Origin: Neocallimastix lanati (nom. inval.)
Lineage: Eukaryota > Neocallimastigomycota > Neocallimastigomycetes > Neocallimastigales > Neocallimastigaceae
Length of the DNA: 64,000 nucleotides
Assembly: GCA_016946835.1 (NCBI GenBank)
Contig: JACVTC010000124.1
Span: 470,001-534,000 of the forward strand
Direction: 5' to 3'
In this document: positions 1 to 13,800 of the stretch, piece by piece
Layout: each line of letters starts with the position of its first letter
Numbering within the stretch: the stretch's first letter is position 1
Position numbers and translations under genes: made by a program
The notes under the pieces: model-generated
Seen by the model: the letters and a program-made list of their open reading frames with translations, nothing else
Told to the model about the DNA's origin: nothing
The model's database searches: none

Positions 1-132
1 ATGAAAGTAATATATAAATATATATTAAAATAATAATTATTATAATTTAAATAAATTAAAATAAAAAATAATAATAATAAAATTATGAAAATTAATAAAT
101 ATAAATTATTTTATTAATTTATATATATATAC

Positions 133-1724
133 CATTTTTCTTTTCTTTTTCTTTTTCTTTCTCTTTTTCTTTCTCTTTTTCTTTTTCTTTTTCTTTCTCC
201 ATATTTTTTTCATTTTCCTTTTCCTTTTCTTTTTCTTTTTCTTTTTCTTTTTCTTTTTCTCTTTCTCTTTCTTTTTCTTTATTTTCGTTTGGTGAATAAG
301 TTACTGGTGAAGACTTAGGGGATTGATTTTCAGAAGATGATAATGACTTAGGTGAAGAATGTAATGGTGATGTATCATCAATTGGTGAATATGCTGGGGA
401 GGATGAAGAACTAGATTTCTTAGTTGGAGATGTTTCTATTCTAGTAGAAGACGAAAGAGGAGAATTGGTATGAGTTTTTGAAGAAGGAAAACCAGGATTA
501 ATTAGACTAGATTTTCTTGCTGAAATTTTAAATTTATCATCTGGTGATAATAAATTGTTATTACTATTACTACTATTATTACGAGTATGTTGTTTTCTAT
601 GTCTGTCTGTTGATGGTGAATCTCTTCTGTGTCTTTCTGATGAATGTTTATGAACATGTTTACGTCTTTCTCTATCCCTATCTCTATTTCTATCTTTACT
701 TCTTTCTCTATCTCTTTCCCTATCCTTATCTCTATCTCTATCCCTATCTCTATCTCTATCTCTATCTCTGTCTCTATCTCTATCTCTAGATTTATCTCTT
801 TCTCTTTCTCTATCTCTAGATTTACTACTACTTCCACTACCACTCTTTGAAGTTTTATTACCTAATATTTCTTTAAAGCTACTACTACTACCTTCATGAT
901 GATGTTTAGTGGGTATATAATCTGGTGGATAATATTTATAATTACTATTAAGATAACGACTTGGTGAATTTTTATTACTTGAAACATCTTTTTCAGTATT
1001 ATATTTATTATAATTTGAACGATCAACAGTACTAAATTTTTCAGAAGTAGGACTTTTTCCTAAACGATCAACTGTTGCATATTTGTTATCACCCATACGA
1101 TCAATAGTAACAAATTTATTGTCTTTTAAACCCATACGATCAATAGTTGCATATTTATTGTCATTTAAACCCATACCACCAACCGGAAGAAATTTATTAT
1201 CATTAAAATTCACACGATCAATGGTCGCAAATTTGTTATCATTTGCATTAATTTTTAAAAGATCAACATTATTTGGAACTTTTTGCATACGTTCTACTGT
1301 ATTGAATTTTGAATAAGTATTAACTGGAGGAATATTAAGATAGCTTTCAACATCACTCATTTTTATTGCTGGATTATCATCTGGAAATAATATATTTCCT
1401 TCTGCACTATCTTCATCATAAATCATTTTTAAGGATTTTCTATTATTCTCTTCAGAAAAATATTTACTAATATTTGAAGTAATTAATTCTGAAGGTGGTC
1501 TTTCATTTGTAAATTTCTTTAGTTTACGATGAACATAATGTTCTGGAGGTTTTTCTATTATTTTATTATTTCAAATAAAAAAATAATAATAATAAGAAAA
1601 AGAAGAAGAAGAAAAATAATAAATAATAAGAATATAAAATATATATATAATTATATATATAGCTATAATTTATTATTATATAAATTTACCACCAAATATT
1701 TTTTCTAATTTTGTTGTGGCTTTT

Positions 1725-1790
<66 letters not shown>

Positions 1791-2299
1791 TAATTATTAT
1801 TATAATTAATTACTAGAAATTATAAATTAATAATATTATGCTTGTAGATATAGTAACTTACGTATAAAGTTTGAATTATTGTTATTAAATTTCATTTTAT
1901 TTTCTTTAATAAAAATGACAAATTTTATTTTATAATAGTTAATATAAAAAATTCATCTCTAATATATTTTAATAAATCTTATTAATAAAATATAAGATTT
2001 ATATATAACATATAAATAAATAATTTGTACCATAAGAGAATTCCGATTTCTTTCTTTTCAAGAAATAATGACTATTAAATTTTGTACTATTTTGTTTACA
2101 AATCCATAATACTTCATTTTCAGTTAATGGTGAACCTTCTTCAGTAAGGTATAAATCCCAATTTGAAATAGATTCACTAATATCAAATGCTGTAAGAATA
2201 GATTTCATTAAACTCTTTGTATCACAAATTCCTTCAATATTAATTGTTTTTGTATGTTTCACTACGCTATATGGACATTTTGTAACATGAATGATTTTC

Positions 2300-2337
<38 letters not shown>

Positions 2338-2492
2338 TTATTTTCAAATGAATAAAATTTTATTAATATTTTTATTATGATTAACAAAAATTATATTTTT
2401 TTATTATTTCTTAAAAAAAACTTACTTCTTCATCTACAATACTCTATAATTGTAATAAATAAACATAAATATATAATAATAAAATTCATATC

Positions 2493-2528
<36 letters not shown>

Positions 2529-2946
2529 ATTATATTTAATTTTTATTAAATTTATATTTAATTCGAAATTTACTGATAATACTGTATCTGAAAAATTTCT
2601 ATTCATAGGTTCCTATTAAAAATTATTATTATTATATTAGTTATTTATTTATTTAATAAGACTGACAAACAGAAAAACATAAAAAAAAAAAATTAAAACA
2701 AATTTTTATACTTATTTTTTGTTTATTGTTTTTGTTTTAGTTTTTTATTTATTTTATTATTACTATTTACTTACAGTATAAATATTTGTTGTATACATTC
2801 CAATAATCGAATCGTCAACATTTTGAGAACTTGGAGTAACTGCTGATTTTTGCATCTATAAATTTTTTTTTATTTGTTTATTCATTTATTTAATTAATTA
2901 TTTTAATATTAAAAATAATTACATAAAATATAATATTGTAATTTGT

Positions 2947-2999
<53 letters not shown>

Positions 3000-3115
3000 T
3001 ATATATTTACAGGTATCAAAGAATTATCTGAATAATTTCTATTTAAAGATAAATTCTATTTAACATATAACAATACATATTATTAATTATTTTTATTATT
3101 TTATTATTAATTAAT

Positions 3116-3152
<37 letters not shown>

Positions 3153-3930
3153 CCTTCTTACATTAAAATTTGTATTTAATTTTGGTACCTATATTATTAA
3201 AAATACGAAGATAAAAATGGTTAAAGACTATTATTAAAATACAATTTTTTAATTTTAAAAATTATTTAAATTCCTACAGTAATTTTATTATTTTCTGTTG
3301 AGTGCCTTCTACCCAATGTGTGTTGTGAATTAGAATGTTTTTCCTTTTAATAATTATAATAATAATTATAATAAATTTAAAAAAGAAAAAAAAAAAAAGT
3401 TTTTAATTCAAATAATTTTATATTTTTTTATGAATAATATATTCATAATCACTTTTAAGTCTCAATGGTATACCTTATATAAAATATATTTTTCAGCTTG
3501 TTCATCAATACTAAATATTCCCTTTGATAAGCGATTTAAAGCAGATAAAATTTTAGCACGATCATCATATGAACTAACTAAAAATTGATCCTTTTATTAT
3601 TTAATTTTATTTCGATATAATTATTATATTATTATTATTGTTTTTGTTATTATTATTATATATATATACATAAGAAAATATTTTATAATGAAACAAATGA
3701 TATATAATAATCTTTTTTTATTTTTTTTTTTTTTTATTATTTTAGAATTCCTATTTATATTTTTTTAAAATTTTATCGATATATACCTTCAATATTGAAT
3801 GAGATAATAGAAGTAAGCTTTTACCATCAACCCGATTATCTATTAATTGTTAATATATAAAATAGTGATTATTTTTATTAAATATTATTTCAATAACAAT
3901 CGATTTATTTCGATTTATTTGAAATTGTAT

Positions 3931-3969
<39 letters not shown>

Positions 3970-4131
3970 AATTAAAAAATATCGAATATTTCTAAGCAAA
4001 CCTTCAAATAATTCTATAAATTGGGTTAATCTATTTTCTGTTAACCATATTGTAACTTGCTCAACATTCCAACGATGTACTGGAATTTGTGACACTTGAT
4101 TAATTGAATCTTTCCTTATATGTGTAGCCAT
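133..4131 (-). CDS. STE11: STE11-like MAP kinase kinase kinase, N-terminal regulatory half (partial; kinase domain beyond the left edge)
   Basis: Thirteen exons: 4131-4002, 3839-3787, 3590-3474, 3343-3278, 3188-3162, 3055-3011, 2855-2775, 2612-2574, 2443-2426, 2298-2031, 1903-1862, 1719-1690, 1554-133. All junctions are GT-AG and in frame, giving about 779 residues. Residues ~17-90 form a SAM domain (HRWNVEQVTIWL, then DGKSLLLLS). Residues ~193-281 resemble the Ras-binding domain of fungal MAPKKKs (LTENEVLWIC). Residues ~305-338 carry GEKPPEHY and NERPPSELITSNISKYF, a signature seen just upstream of STE11/BCK1-type kinases. The rest is linker: several NDNKYATIDRM-like repeats, an Arg-Asp dipeptide tract and a Glu-Lys tail. 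The last exon ends at donor GTATAT near 132; no acceptor is visible in 1-126, so the kinase exons lie outside. Known role of the family: top kinase of a MAPK cascade. SAM plus RBD favours STE11 over BCK1; the kinase itself is not seen. Confidence 0.82.
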
Positions 4132-4542
4132 ATTTAATATTATATTACATTAAATATGAAATTTATCTTTTTTTTTTTTTTTATTATTATTATTATTATT
4201 TAGTTTTTCTTTATATATATTTTTTCTTTTTCTTTTCTTTCTAATAAAAATAATAAATTATATGAATAATACTAATTTTCCTTTTACATATAAATAATAT
4301 AAAATTTAAATTGATTGAGTATGATAATTATATAAAAACAATATAAAAATAAATAACATATATGTTATTATTATTATACTAGGAAATACTTTTAGGTTTC
4401 AAGAATTTCCTTAAATTTATATATATATATATATAAGATTGAATGATGAAATTTGGGTATATTAATAAAATATATGATTGAGTTGAATTATTATGGAATT
4501 TAATTTATAATTTTTTATTATTATTATTCTTAAATTTCCTTT

Positions 4543-4583
<41 letters not shown>

Positions 4584-6191
4584 TTTTTTTTTATTGTTTC
4601 TTCTTAGTAATATACTTTATTGTTCCGGTCCTTTATTTTGTTTTATTTTATTTATTTATTAATATTATTATTATTTTTATAATTATTATTATTATAATTA
4701 TTATTTAAGATTTTTATATAATTGAATTTGATTTATATTTATATTTTTATTGCTTTTATTATTATTATCCTTTTTTTTTTTTTTTTTAATTTTTTATTAT
4801 TATTATTATTATTAAAATTATATATATTAATAAATAAAGGAAAAAAAAAAATATATATATATATATATATATGAAAATTAGTGCTTTAAAGTTTTAAATT
4901 ATAAATTAAAAGAATATAATCCATACCTTGTATTTTTATTATTCAATTCAATATAATAATTTTATCTTATTTCTTTAAATAAAAAATATAATTTCAAAAT
5001 TATTGTTTCTTTAAATTTATAAATTTCATTTATTTTTATTTAAAGAAATTTCAACTTTAGTAACTATAAAAAATATATATATATATATACATATATATTA
5101 TTTGCTTTTTCTTTAGAGAGAGAAAAACATAATATGTATTAATAAATATTTAAAATAATGAAAATAAATTTATTTATTAGAATTTAATTTTTATAAATGA
5201 AATTTTATATTGATTATTGATTATTTATTATACTATTGAAATTAAAAAAAAAAAAAAAAAAAAATAAAAGTTTTATTTGTATAATTAAAAGTTATTTTTA
5301 ATATTCATTATCATCAAATTGTTAATATCATTTTGATTTTTTTAATTTATATAGTTATATTTTATTGAAAAAGAATATATAAATTTATATATTGTTTTGT
5401 TTTGATTTATTGTCTTATACCTACTTCATATATATATATATATATATATATATTGTTTTTAATGAACAAAAAGTAAATTCCTTGTTTTATTTATTACTGT
5501 AATTTTCTTTTTCATAAAATTTTACTTAAAATTATTCTTAATTTATTAATTTATCAAGTTATTAATATAAATTAAATAATAATAATACTAATAATAATAA
5601 TACAATAAATGATTTCTTCTTTTTAATCAAATTTCTTGGTTTCAATTAAGATAAAATAATTACATACAGTTCTTCAAATTTATGATTTTCTTTTTATTTA
5701 AAAATATATATATATATTCTTATTTATATTATTAATTTCTATTTGTTTTCTTTTTAATATAAGAATACTTGGAAAAGAATTAATGATAAAAACCAAAAAA
5801 AAATGATTTCTAATTATATATTTGTTTATTTTTTATTTTTATTTTTATTTTTTGTATTGGTTGTTTTTTTATTATTATTATTTCAATTTTCTTATATTGA
5901 ATTTATTTTTAATAATATAAATTATAATTATTCTTTTTATAATATTTTTTAATAATCATAAAAATAAAAAATAAATTGTTAAATTATATTGTTATTATAA
6001 TTTTAATCAATCCATAATTACTATTATTATTAAAAAAGGAAAGTTATTTAAAAAAAATTATAATCGAAAATTATTTATACAATTTTATGGATTATTTATA
6101 ATTATTATTATTTATTATTATTAAATTATTATTATTTATTGTTATTATTTATAATTATTAAATTATTATTATTAAATTATTATTATTATTA

Positions 6192-6272
<81 letters not shown>

Positions 6273-8049
6273 TATTATTTCCTATATTATATTATACTAT
6301 ATAAATATATTAATTATAATTATATCAAATAATATATTTTATACATAACAATATAAATTTTAATTTTTAATTTTAATTAAAGTTTCAATTTAATCAATAA
6401 TTATATTTAATTTTTTTTTCTGTATTAAATATTTCCTATCTAATTATCATATTTCATTTTTTATATAAAAAAAATAAATGGTTTAATAAGATATCTTTTT
6501 TAAGATTTGTAAAAACATCCATAAATTTATTTTGATAAAAATTAATCATTGATTTTAATTATTGATTTATGAAATACCATCAAATTTTATATTATTTTAT
6601 ATTTTAACATTTATTTATTTATATTATTTATTTCTTCATTTATATATTTATTTATTTATGTATTTATTTATTTATGTATTTATTTATTTATGTATTTATT
6701 TATTTATTTATTTAAATATTATAATAATTTTAATAATAATATAAATTTAAAAAAAAAAAAAGATAACCTATATTAGAAATTTAGGTTTAAAATTTAGTTT
6801 TCTTACCAGTAAGAAATTACATATACAAAAAATATATATAACCAAAAGAAGTAATGATAATAATTTATAAAAGTATATAATTTGTAAAAGTATTTATTAA
6901 AAAAAAAAATAATAATAAAAATTAAAACTTTAAAAAATATCATATTTTATTAATAGTAAATATAGTAAATATATATATACTATATAACAAATAAATTTTT
7001 TTTTTCCTTTATGATTAAAGTTTTTACTATTATTTATAATTTTATTGTAGTACTTCTGAAACATGGATATAATTAAAAATTTATATGTATATGTATAAAT
7101 GTGTATAAATATATATATTTTATTTAAAGTAATAATATAAAAATAAATAACAAAAAGTTTAATCAATAATAAAAATTTTATAAATATAATTTTGTTACAC
7201 ATTATTATTTATTAATTGTTATTTATTAATTATTATTTATTAATTATTATTTATTAATTATTATTTATTAATTATTATTAATTAAATGCTTTTAAAAAAA
7301 AAAAAAAAAAAGAGAACCTATTTACTAAAGGTTACGATACAAAAAGAATTCTTGTTATTAGATAATACTTTTATACTCAACTAGGATATATAATCAATAA
7401 AATACAGTAAATCTTTATTAATTATTAATAAATAATTATTTTAAGAAAGAAAAAAAAAATATATATATATATATATATTTTTATATACATATTAAATTAT
7501 AATAAATGGTATAAAAGTAATAATTTTAATAAAGTTAAAATAATTTTTTTTAATTAATAAAATTTTCTAAAAAAATTGGTAACAAATAATATGGATTAGA
7601 TTTTATTTAAAAAAGGTAACAAAAAATAAGTAGTAAAAAAAAATTGTATTTAAAATATACAAATATAGAACAGATTTATTTCATTAAATATTATTTTATT
7701 TTATTTTTTTTTTTTTGAAGTATGTTTAACAAATCATGGTAAAATATTAAATAATAATAAATTGTTTAATAATTAAAATCCATTGATCTAAATATGTACA
7801 TTAAAGGTTTTTAACAGTTAAAAAATGTTAGTGAAAAATAAAATTTTATAAATTACTATTATATAAATAATAATAATTATTATTTTTATTTATCTAATAT
7901 CATTAATATTTTAATTTTTAATTATAAATAATTGTTCAGATATTTAAGTAGTAATAGTTACTTCAAATAAAAAAAAATAGTTGTATAAATTATTTTTATT
8001 TATCATAGATTATAGCAAATAATGTAATAAAATAATTTTAAAAATCTTT

Positions 8050-8215
8050 CTAAATTGGTCTTCCCAAAAGATTAAGGGCTGCTCGCTGAAACGGTTAAGG
8101 CAATTAAAGTAAGTAAAAACTTACTACCATCCATAAATTGAAAGAGTTTCGAAGTGTTATTACTATCTTCTCTCGTTTTCTAACCTAAAAAAAAAAAAAA
8201 AAAAAAAAAAAAAAT
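8050..8215. other. GC-richer islet, possible terminal exons of an unrecognised gene or a relic
   Basis: On the minus strand a ~30-nt poly-T ending in TTTAG is followed by an open stretch reading VRKREKIVITLRNSFNLWM. After a short GT-AG stretch (GTAGTAAG to TTTCAG) comes RAALNLLGRPI and a stop. The phases agree, but the intron would be only about 42 nt, shorter than those of the confident genes. On the plus strand the same bases contain GCTGAAACGGTTAAGGC, which weakly resembles a tRNA A box. No family was recognised. Coding exon, relic or small RNA all remain possible. Confidence 0.2.
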
Positions 8216-9100
8216 GTTAATTAAAAATCGTTACAAAACTGAACATATATATATATAAACGAAAATTTATTTAATAAATATATAATTAATAATATATATT
8301 AATCTGGAATAATAATATTTATTATTATATTTTTTATTATATATTATTTACCTTCTTAAAAAGAATGAAAAAAATAATATATATAATATTTGGATTACAC
8401 AAATATAATAAATTCTAACAATAAATGATTTATATATATAATAATGGAAGATTTATTAATATTTAATATAAAATTTATAAAATATAAACTTTATTAGTAA
8501 ATCATATGATTAAATTATTGATATGCGGGACCTTTATGTGCGATAATTTATAAGCAGTGGGTTTTAAATAATGGTAGTTTAGTAAATTTTATTAATAAAA
8601 TTATAATATTCGTACAATGAAAATAATAATTCTAATTCCTAAAATTTTACAAGAGAGTTCTCTATTTCTAATATAAATAATCTAATCGTTTTATAAGAAA
8701 TAAGTAATATATTAATTATATATTCTAATATATAGAAATATATAAATTTTATATGAAATAAAGTATTATAATTATTATAATTATAATAATACATATTGAA
8801 ATAAAATAAAATAATTATTATCAAAAAGATATAAATTTAATATTTAATAATTAATATTAAATATACAAATATGTTACTACACATATTTGTTTTATATCAT
8901 CATTAAATTATACAATATTATATATAGAAATAGAAAATAGATGGTGAATTTATAATAAACTGCTTAACATAATTATTTATGATTTTATTATTAATATTTA
9001 ACCATTATGAATTAATATTATGAACCTTTTTTTTTTATTTTAGATTAGGAAGAGAAAAATATAAATAAATTAAAATAAAATAAAGTAAAATAAAATAAAA

Positions 9101-9718
9101 TTAATAGTAGAATATTAAATATAAAGTACAGATTGAATAAAATAAAATAAAATAAAATAAATAGTTGAAATATGAATATAAAGTACAGATTGAATAAAAT
9201 AAAATAAAATAAATAGTTGAAATATGAATATAAAGTACAGATTGAATAAAATAAAATAAAATAAAATAAATAGTTGAAATATGAATATAAAGTACAGATT
9301 GAATAAAATAAAATAAAATAAATAATAGAATATGAATATAAAGTACAGATTGAATAAAATAAAATAAAATAAATAGTAGAATATGAATATAAAGTACAGA
9401 TTGAATAAAATAAAATAAAATAAAATAAAATAAAATAAATAATTGAAATATAAATATAAAATATAGGTTGAATAAAATATAATAAATAGTTGAAATATAA
9501 ATATAAAGTACAAATTGAATAAAATAAAATAAATAGTTGAAATATAAATATAAAGTACAGATTGAATAAAATATAATAAATAGTTGAAATATAAATATAA
9601 AGTACAAATTGAATAAAATATAATAAATAGTTGAAATATAAATATAAAGTACAGATTGAATAAAATATAATAATTGTTGAAATATAAATATAAAGTACAA
9701 ATTGAATAAAATAAAATA
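9101..9718. repeat. Minisatellite, about 12 copies of a 46-70 bp unit
   Basis: The core ATAAAGTACAGATTGAATA recurs at about 9122, 9178, 9232, 9289, 9341, 9388, 9458, 9506, 9552, 9597, 9645 and 9690. Copies are separated by AATAAAATAAAATAAATAG and GTTGAAATAT(G/A)AATAT. The left copies say CAGATTG; several right copies say CAAATTG and are more diverged. Long open frames in it are artefacts of the repeat. A single extra copy lies 20 kb away near 29500. Confidence 0.9.
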
Positions 9719-10021
9719 AAAATAATGAAGAGTAAAATTAATATAATATATAACGAAATTTTTAAGGTATTATGATGTGAATTTGACCAAAAAAAAAAAA
9801 AAAAAAAAAAAAAATATTTAGTTAAATAAAATAAAGAAGAAACATCTGTAAAATTAATAGTGTGGTTTCCACTAAACTCTTCCACGAACCATGAGAAATA
9901 TTATTAAGTTATTTCAGTTTCCATAAATTCGTTGTGAAAAAAAAAAAAAAAAAAAAAAAAAATAATAGTAATACAAGTTATTCTTTATCATATTGGTTTG
10001 GGGTTAATTCTCTTAGTTGTG

Positions 10022-10068
<47 letters not shown>

Positions 10069-10714
10069 CTAGGAAGAGAATATACTTCCAGTGCTTTATT
10101 AAATAGATGATTATATTTTATGTATTACATTTTTTTTTTTTTTTTTAAAAAAAATACATTATATAATATAAAGATAAAAATAAAAAATATAAAGGATTAA
10201 GTAAAATAAAAAATATATAAAAGATTAAGTAAAATAAAAAATAATAAAAATAAAAAAAAAAAAAATTTTTTTCATTATATACAAATACATTATTTTTAAA
10301 AGTTTTTTTAAAAAGAAATTTGATTTAATTAATTTTATTATCAAAAAATTTATTTAAAATTTATATTTCTTTTATATTTAAAATAAATATATACATTTTT
10401 TTTTATTAATAATATTATTATCATTAATTATTATTATTATTAAAATTTATTTATTTTAAATAATACTTATTTCAATAGTATTATACTAATTACATTTATA
10501 AAATTTCTATATTATTGTTATTATTATTATGATTATCACCTAATTCAATAAGTATTATTTTAATTATATAATTTCTATAAGTTTTATATATTGATATGTA
10601 TATTTAAATCTGTGAAATTATTCATATTTAAAAAATTGATATATATATTTATGTTATGTTATAATATAATTATTTTCCTTTTTATTTATTTATTTATTTA
10701 TTTTAATGTATAAT

Positions 10715-10757
<43 letters not shown>

Positions 10758-10897
10758 TTATTATTTTATTTTATTGTATTGTATTTACTTTTATTTTATT
10801 TTATTTTATTTATTATTATTATTTTTATTTTTTGTTAAGATGACTTAAATTTTTTTTTTTTTTAGTTACTATAAATTATTTTTATTTTAATTTTATT

Positions 10898-13800
10898 TTA
10901 TTGAATTAAACGAGTAGAAGTTGTAATTGGTGGAAGTGGTGGTAATGATAAACGTTTATTTCTAGAATATGGTGAATTTAATGAAGAAGAACTATTTGGT
11001 GCTTTTGTACGAGAGGGATTTGTTGGATTATGTGGAATTTTTATTGAATTAATTGAAAGACGATGTTGTGAATTTCTTTTATTACTGTTACTATTACTTT
11101 TATTATTTATTTTATTATTTTCAGAAGCGACAGATTCATTTTGTGGAGTAGTTTGAGATGGTGTTAATGTAAAATGAATAGGGGAAGACTTATCTTCCAT
11201 TTGATTTAGTTCTTCATTTAATGTTTTATCCTTTTCTTTACACATTCGATCAATTTTATCAATCGATTCTTTTGGAATATATGGGGTATTACGACATATA
11301 AAGGATCGATCAGCCTCTCTCCAAATTGGTGTAACAAATGGAAGAATAAGCTTTGAATCTAGTAATTCCATAAGAGGATCTTCAAAATCAAATGTAGTAC
11401 TGACTGTTGAAGAAGCATAAGTACGAGCATCATCATCTTCATCACCTGCTCTTTTATTATAAACACTATAAATACTACCTGTATTACTTTGATTATCATT
11501 AACTGAAAAAGAATAGGAACTCATGGTTGCTGCACTTTCAAATATACCATTCTTTTCTTCTTCTTTAATACGCTTAATTTGACGATTAATATATTTTATA
11601 ACATCACGATTAATTTTTGGTTCATTAACTTCATAATGATAAAGATCAAATACAATTCTCATTTGAGCCATAGAAAGACTAGGATTACCTGAATCATAAT
11701 TAGTAATGGTCGTACAACCATCATTACTAGCAACAGGAGATGATGATTCATCTTTAACAATTGTTTCCGCAATATCAAAAAAGGATTCTAAATCAGTAAA
11801 ACCAGTACAAACTTGTAAAAGTTGACACATTTTAATAGATGGTGCTAATTGACGCATGAATTGATTACTAATGACATATTGATAATTTTCTTCAACATCT
11901 TCTATTTCTTTCAAATCGTTATCTGCAATAAATTGAATAATTTCTCTTATCCAATCTTCAACAGTGCTAATATTTAAACGAATTTGCATAGCTTTACTAC
12001 GGCAACAATAATCTGAATCGGTTAACAAACGATTGAAAATTTCGGAATTAATAAAGTAAAGTAATTGTTGAATAGTTTGTTGAATTACAGAAGTATGAAC
12101 ACGATAGGTACGTAAAACCTTAAGAATCGAAGAAAGAATATTAATAATTGTTTGTGGGGTATATTGTGCAAGTCTAGCGCCAGAAAGTTTAGTTGATTTC
12201 TTTGGAAGACGAGAACTACCCTTTTCAAGTTGAGCTTTAAAACCCAGTCTTCTACCTAAACGACTAATTGAATTTTCAAATTTTATTTCATCCATTCCAG
12301 GAATAGTATTATACTGCATTAAACATGGTTCAATAACATCTTCTAATCTTTCTTCTATATGTTGTACTAAATTTATGTAATATTCATTAACAAGTTCTGA
12401 AATTTCATATTGATATTCTATAGTAGCTGATACTAACAATGTATCTTTTTTCAAATAACATAAAAGTTGCAATAAATTAGTAAGCCAAAAGACATTAATA
12501 TTTATATCTGGTTTTTGTTGCAATTTCTTAATATATATATAATTAATAATAAAAGAAATAAAAATATTCAAAATATTATTAAATAAATAAATAAATAAAT
12601 AAATATTAGTATATAAATAAATATTAATAAATAAATAAATATTAGTATATAAATAAATATTAATAAATATATAAATATTAGTATATAAATAAATATTAAT
12701 AAATAAATAAATAAATAGAAAAAGATTAATTATAATTAATTAATTAATTATAAAAAAGATAATTGTATATATAGATATATATATACAATTATCAGAAAAT
12801 TTTTTTCAAAAAAATAAAATTTATAATATTTATAAAAAAAATAATAATAATAATATATTTATTATAATTTTTATTATTATACACTATTATTACTATTTTT
12901 ATTACTACTATTATTTTTAATTAGTATATTTATTACTAACTATTTTATTATTATTATTATTATTAGTTACTTACCTTTAATAAAATTCCAATTTTTTTAA
13001 TTATAGTATCGAAAAATTTCTTAAAAAGATCGGTAGAATTATAGTTATAGGCGTATCTTGCAGCTAAAAAAATAATATTTGCAGGTGTATAAATTTTTTC
13101 TGGTTTCTTTTGTGGTTGAATACTTAAAACTACATAATCACATAAAGTTTCTAATTGTGTTTCATCGAATACAAACATTTGATCACCATCACATTTATCC
13201 CATGAAAATGGCATGAAAAAGTCATCCTATAATTTAAAATTTGTTTATAAATTATATATATATATTTAAAAAAAATTATTATTGATATTATATATATTAT
13301 TTTATTTTATTATAATATTGTATTTTTTTTTATCTTAATTATCAAAATTTTTCTTATTGTTTTATCTATTGTTATTTTAAATCTTCTAAAAAGTATATAT
13401 ATATATATAAATTTTCTTACATTAATTTTTTCTTCACTATATGCTTCAAGAACATTTAATGCTATACTTGAAAGTTTATAATTAAATAATGGATCAAACT
13501 GGAAAATAGATTCACCATTATCATAGGTATAATCAGGATTAAATGGAGTGGGTGGATTAGATAAAATTTTTAATAACATTTCATTATCAGGTAAATGCAT
13601 TGCATAATCTTTAACAGTTTTTCCTGTAGAAAGTTTTAAATCACGATCTGCACCACCAGCTAACATAATTCTTACTAATTCATCATGATGATTATTAGAA
13701 GCCCAAACTAATGCAGTCCAACCAACTTAATATTATAATTTTTTAAAAATTTATAAAATTAAAATAATATATTTGTATTATATACATTCAATTATATATA

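Larger units (their letters stand above)
4132..10897. other. Gene-poor AT-rich intergenic region
   Basis: About 6.8 kb with no convincing gene. It holds many poly-A/poly-T runs, TA dinucleotide runs, an ATT run near 6180-6290, a TATTTATTTATG-type repeat at about 6600-6715, and the 58-bp minisatellite at 9101-9718. Three GC-richer islets stand out (8050-8190, 8521-8575, 9840-10100), two of them bordered by long homopolymers. The MAPKKK promoter should lie just right of 4131, but I see no motif to mark. Confidence 0.6.

Noticed and set aside
502-850. Overlapping open frames on both strands around the RD-coding repeat
   Set aside because: They arise from the simple repeat in the MAPKKK exon, which alone continues in frame with the RPPSELI motif and neighbouring exons.
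8078-8180. Possible serine or leucine tRNA on the plus strand (GCTGAAACGGTTAAGGC)
   Set aside because: There is an A-box-like word, but no acceptor stem, a poor T arm and a wrong anticodon loop size.
9101-9885. Open frames of 199 and 256 codons, and a CRISPR-like look of the array
   Set aside because: The repeat unit lacks stops in these frames. There are no unique spacers of even length, and the host is a eukaryote, so this is a minisatellite.
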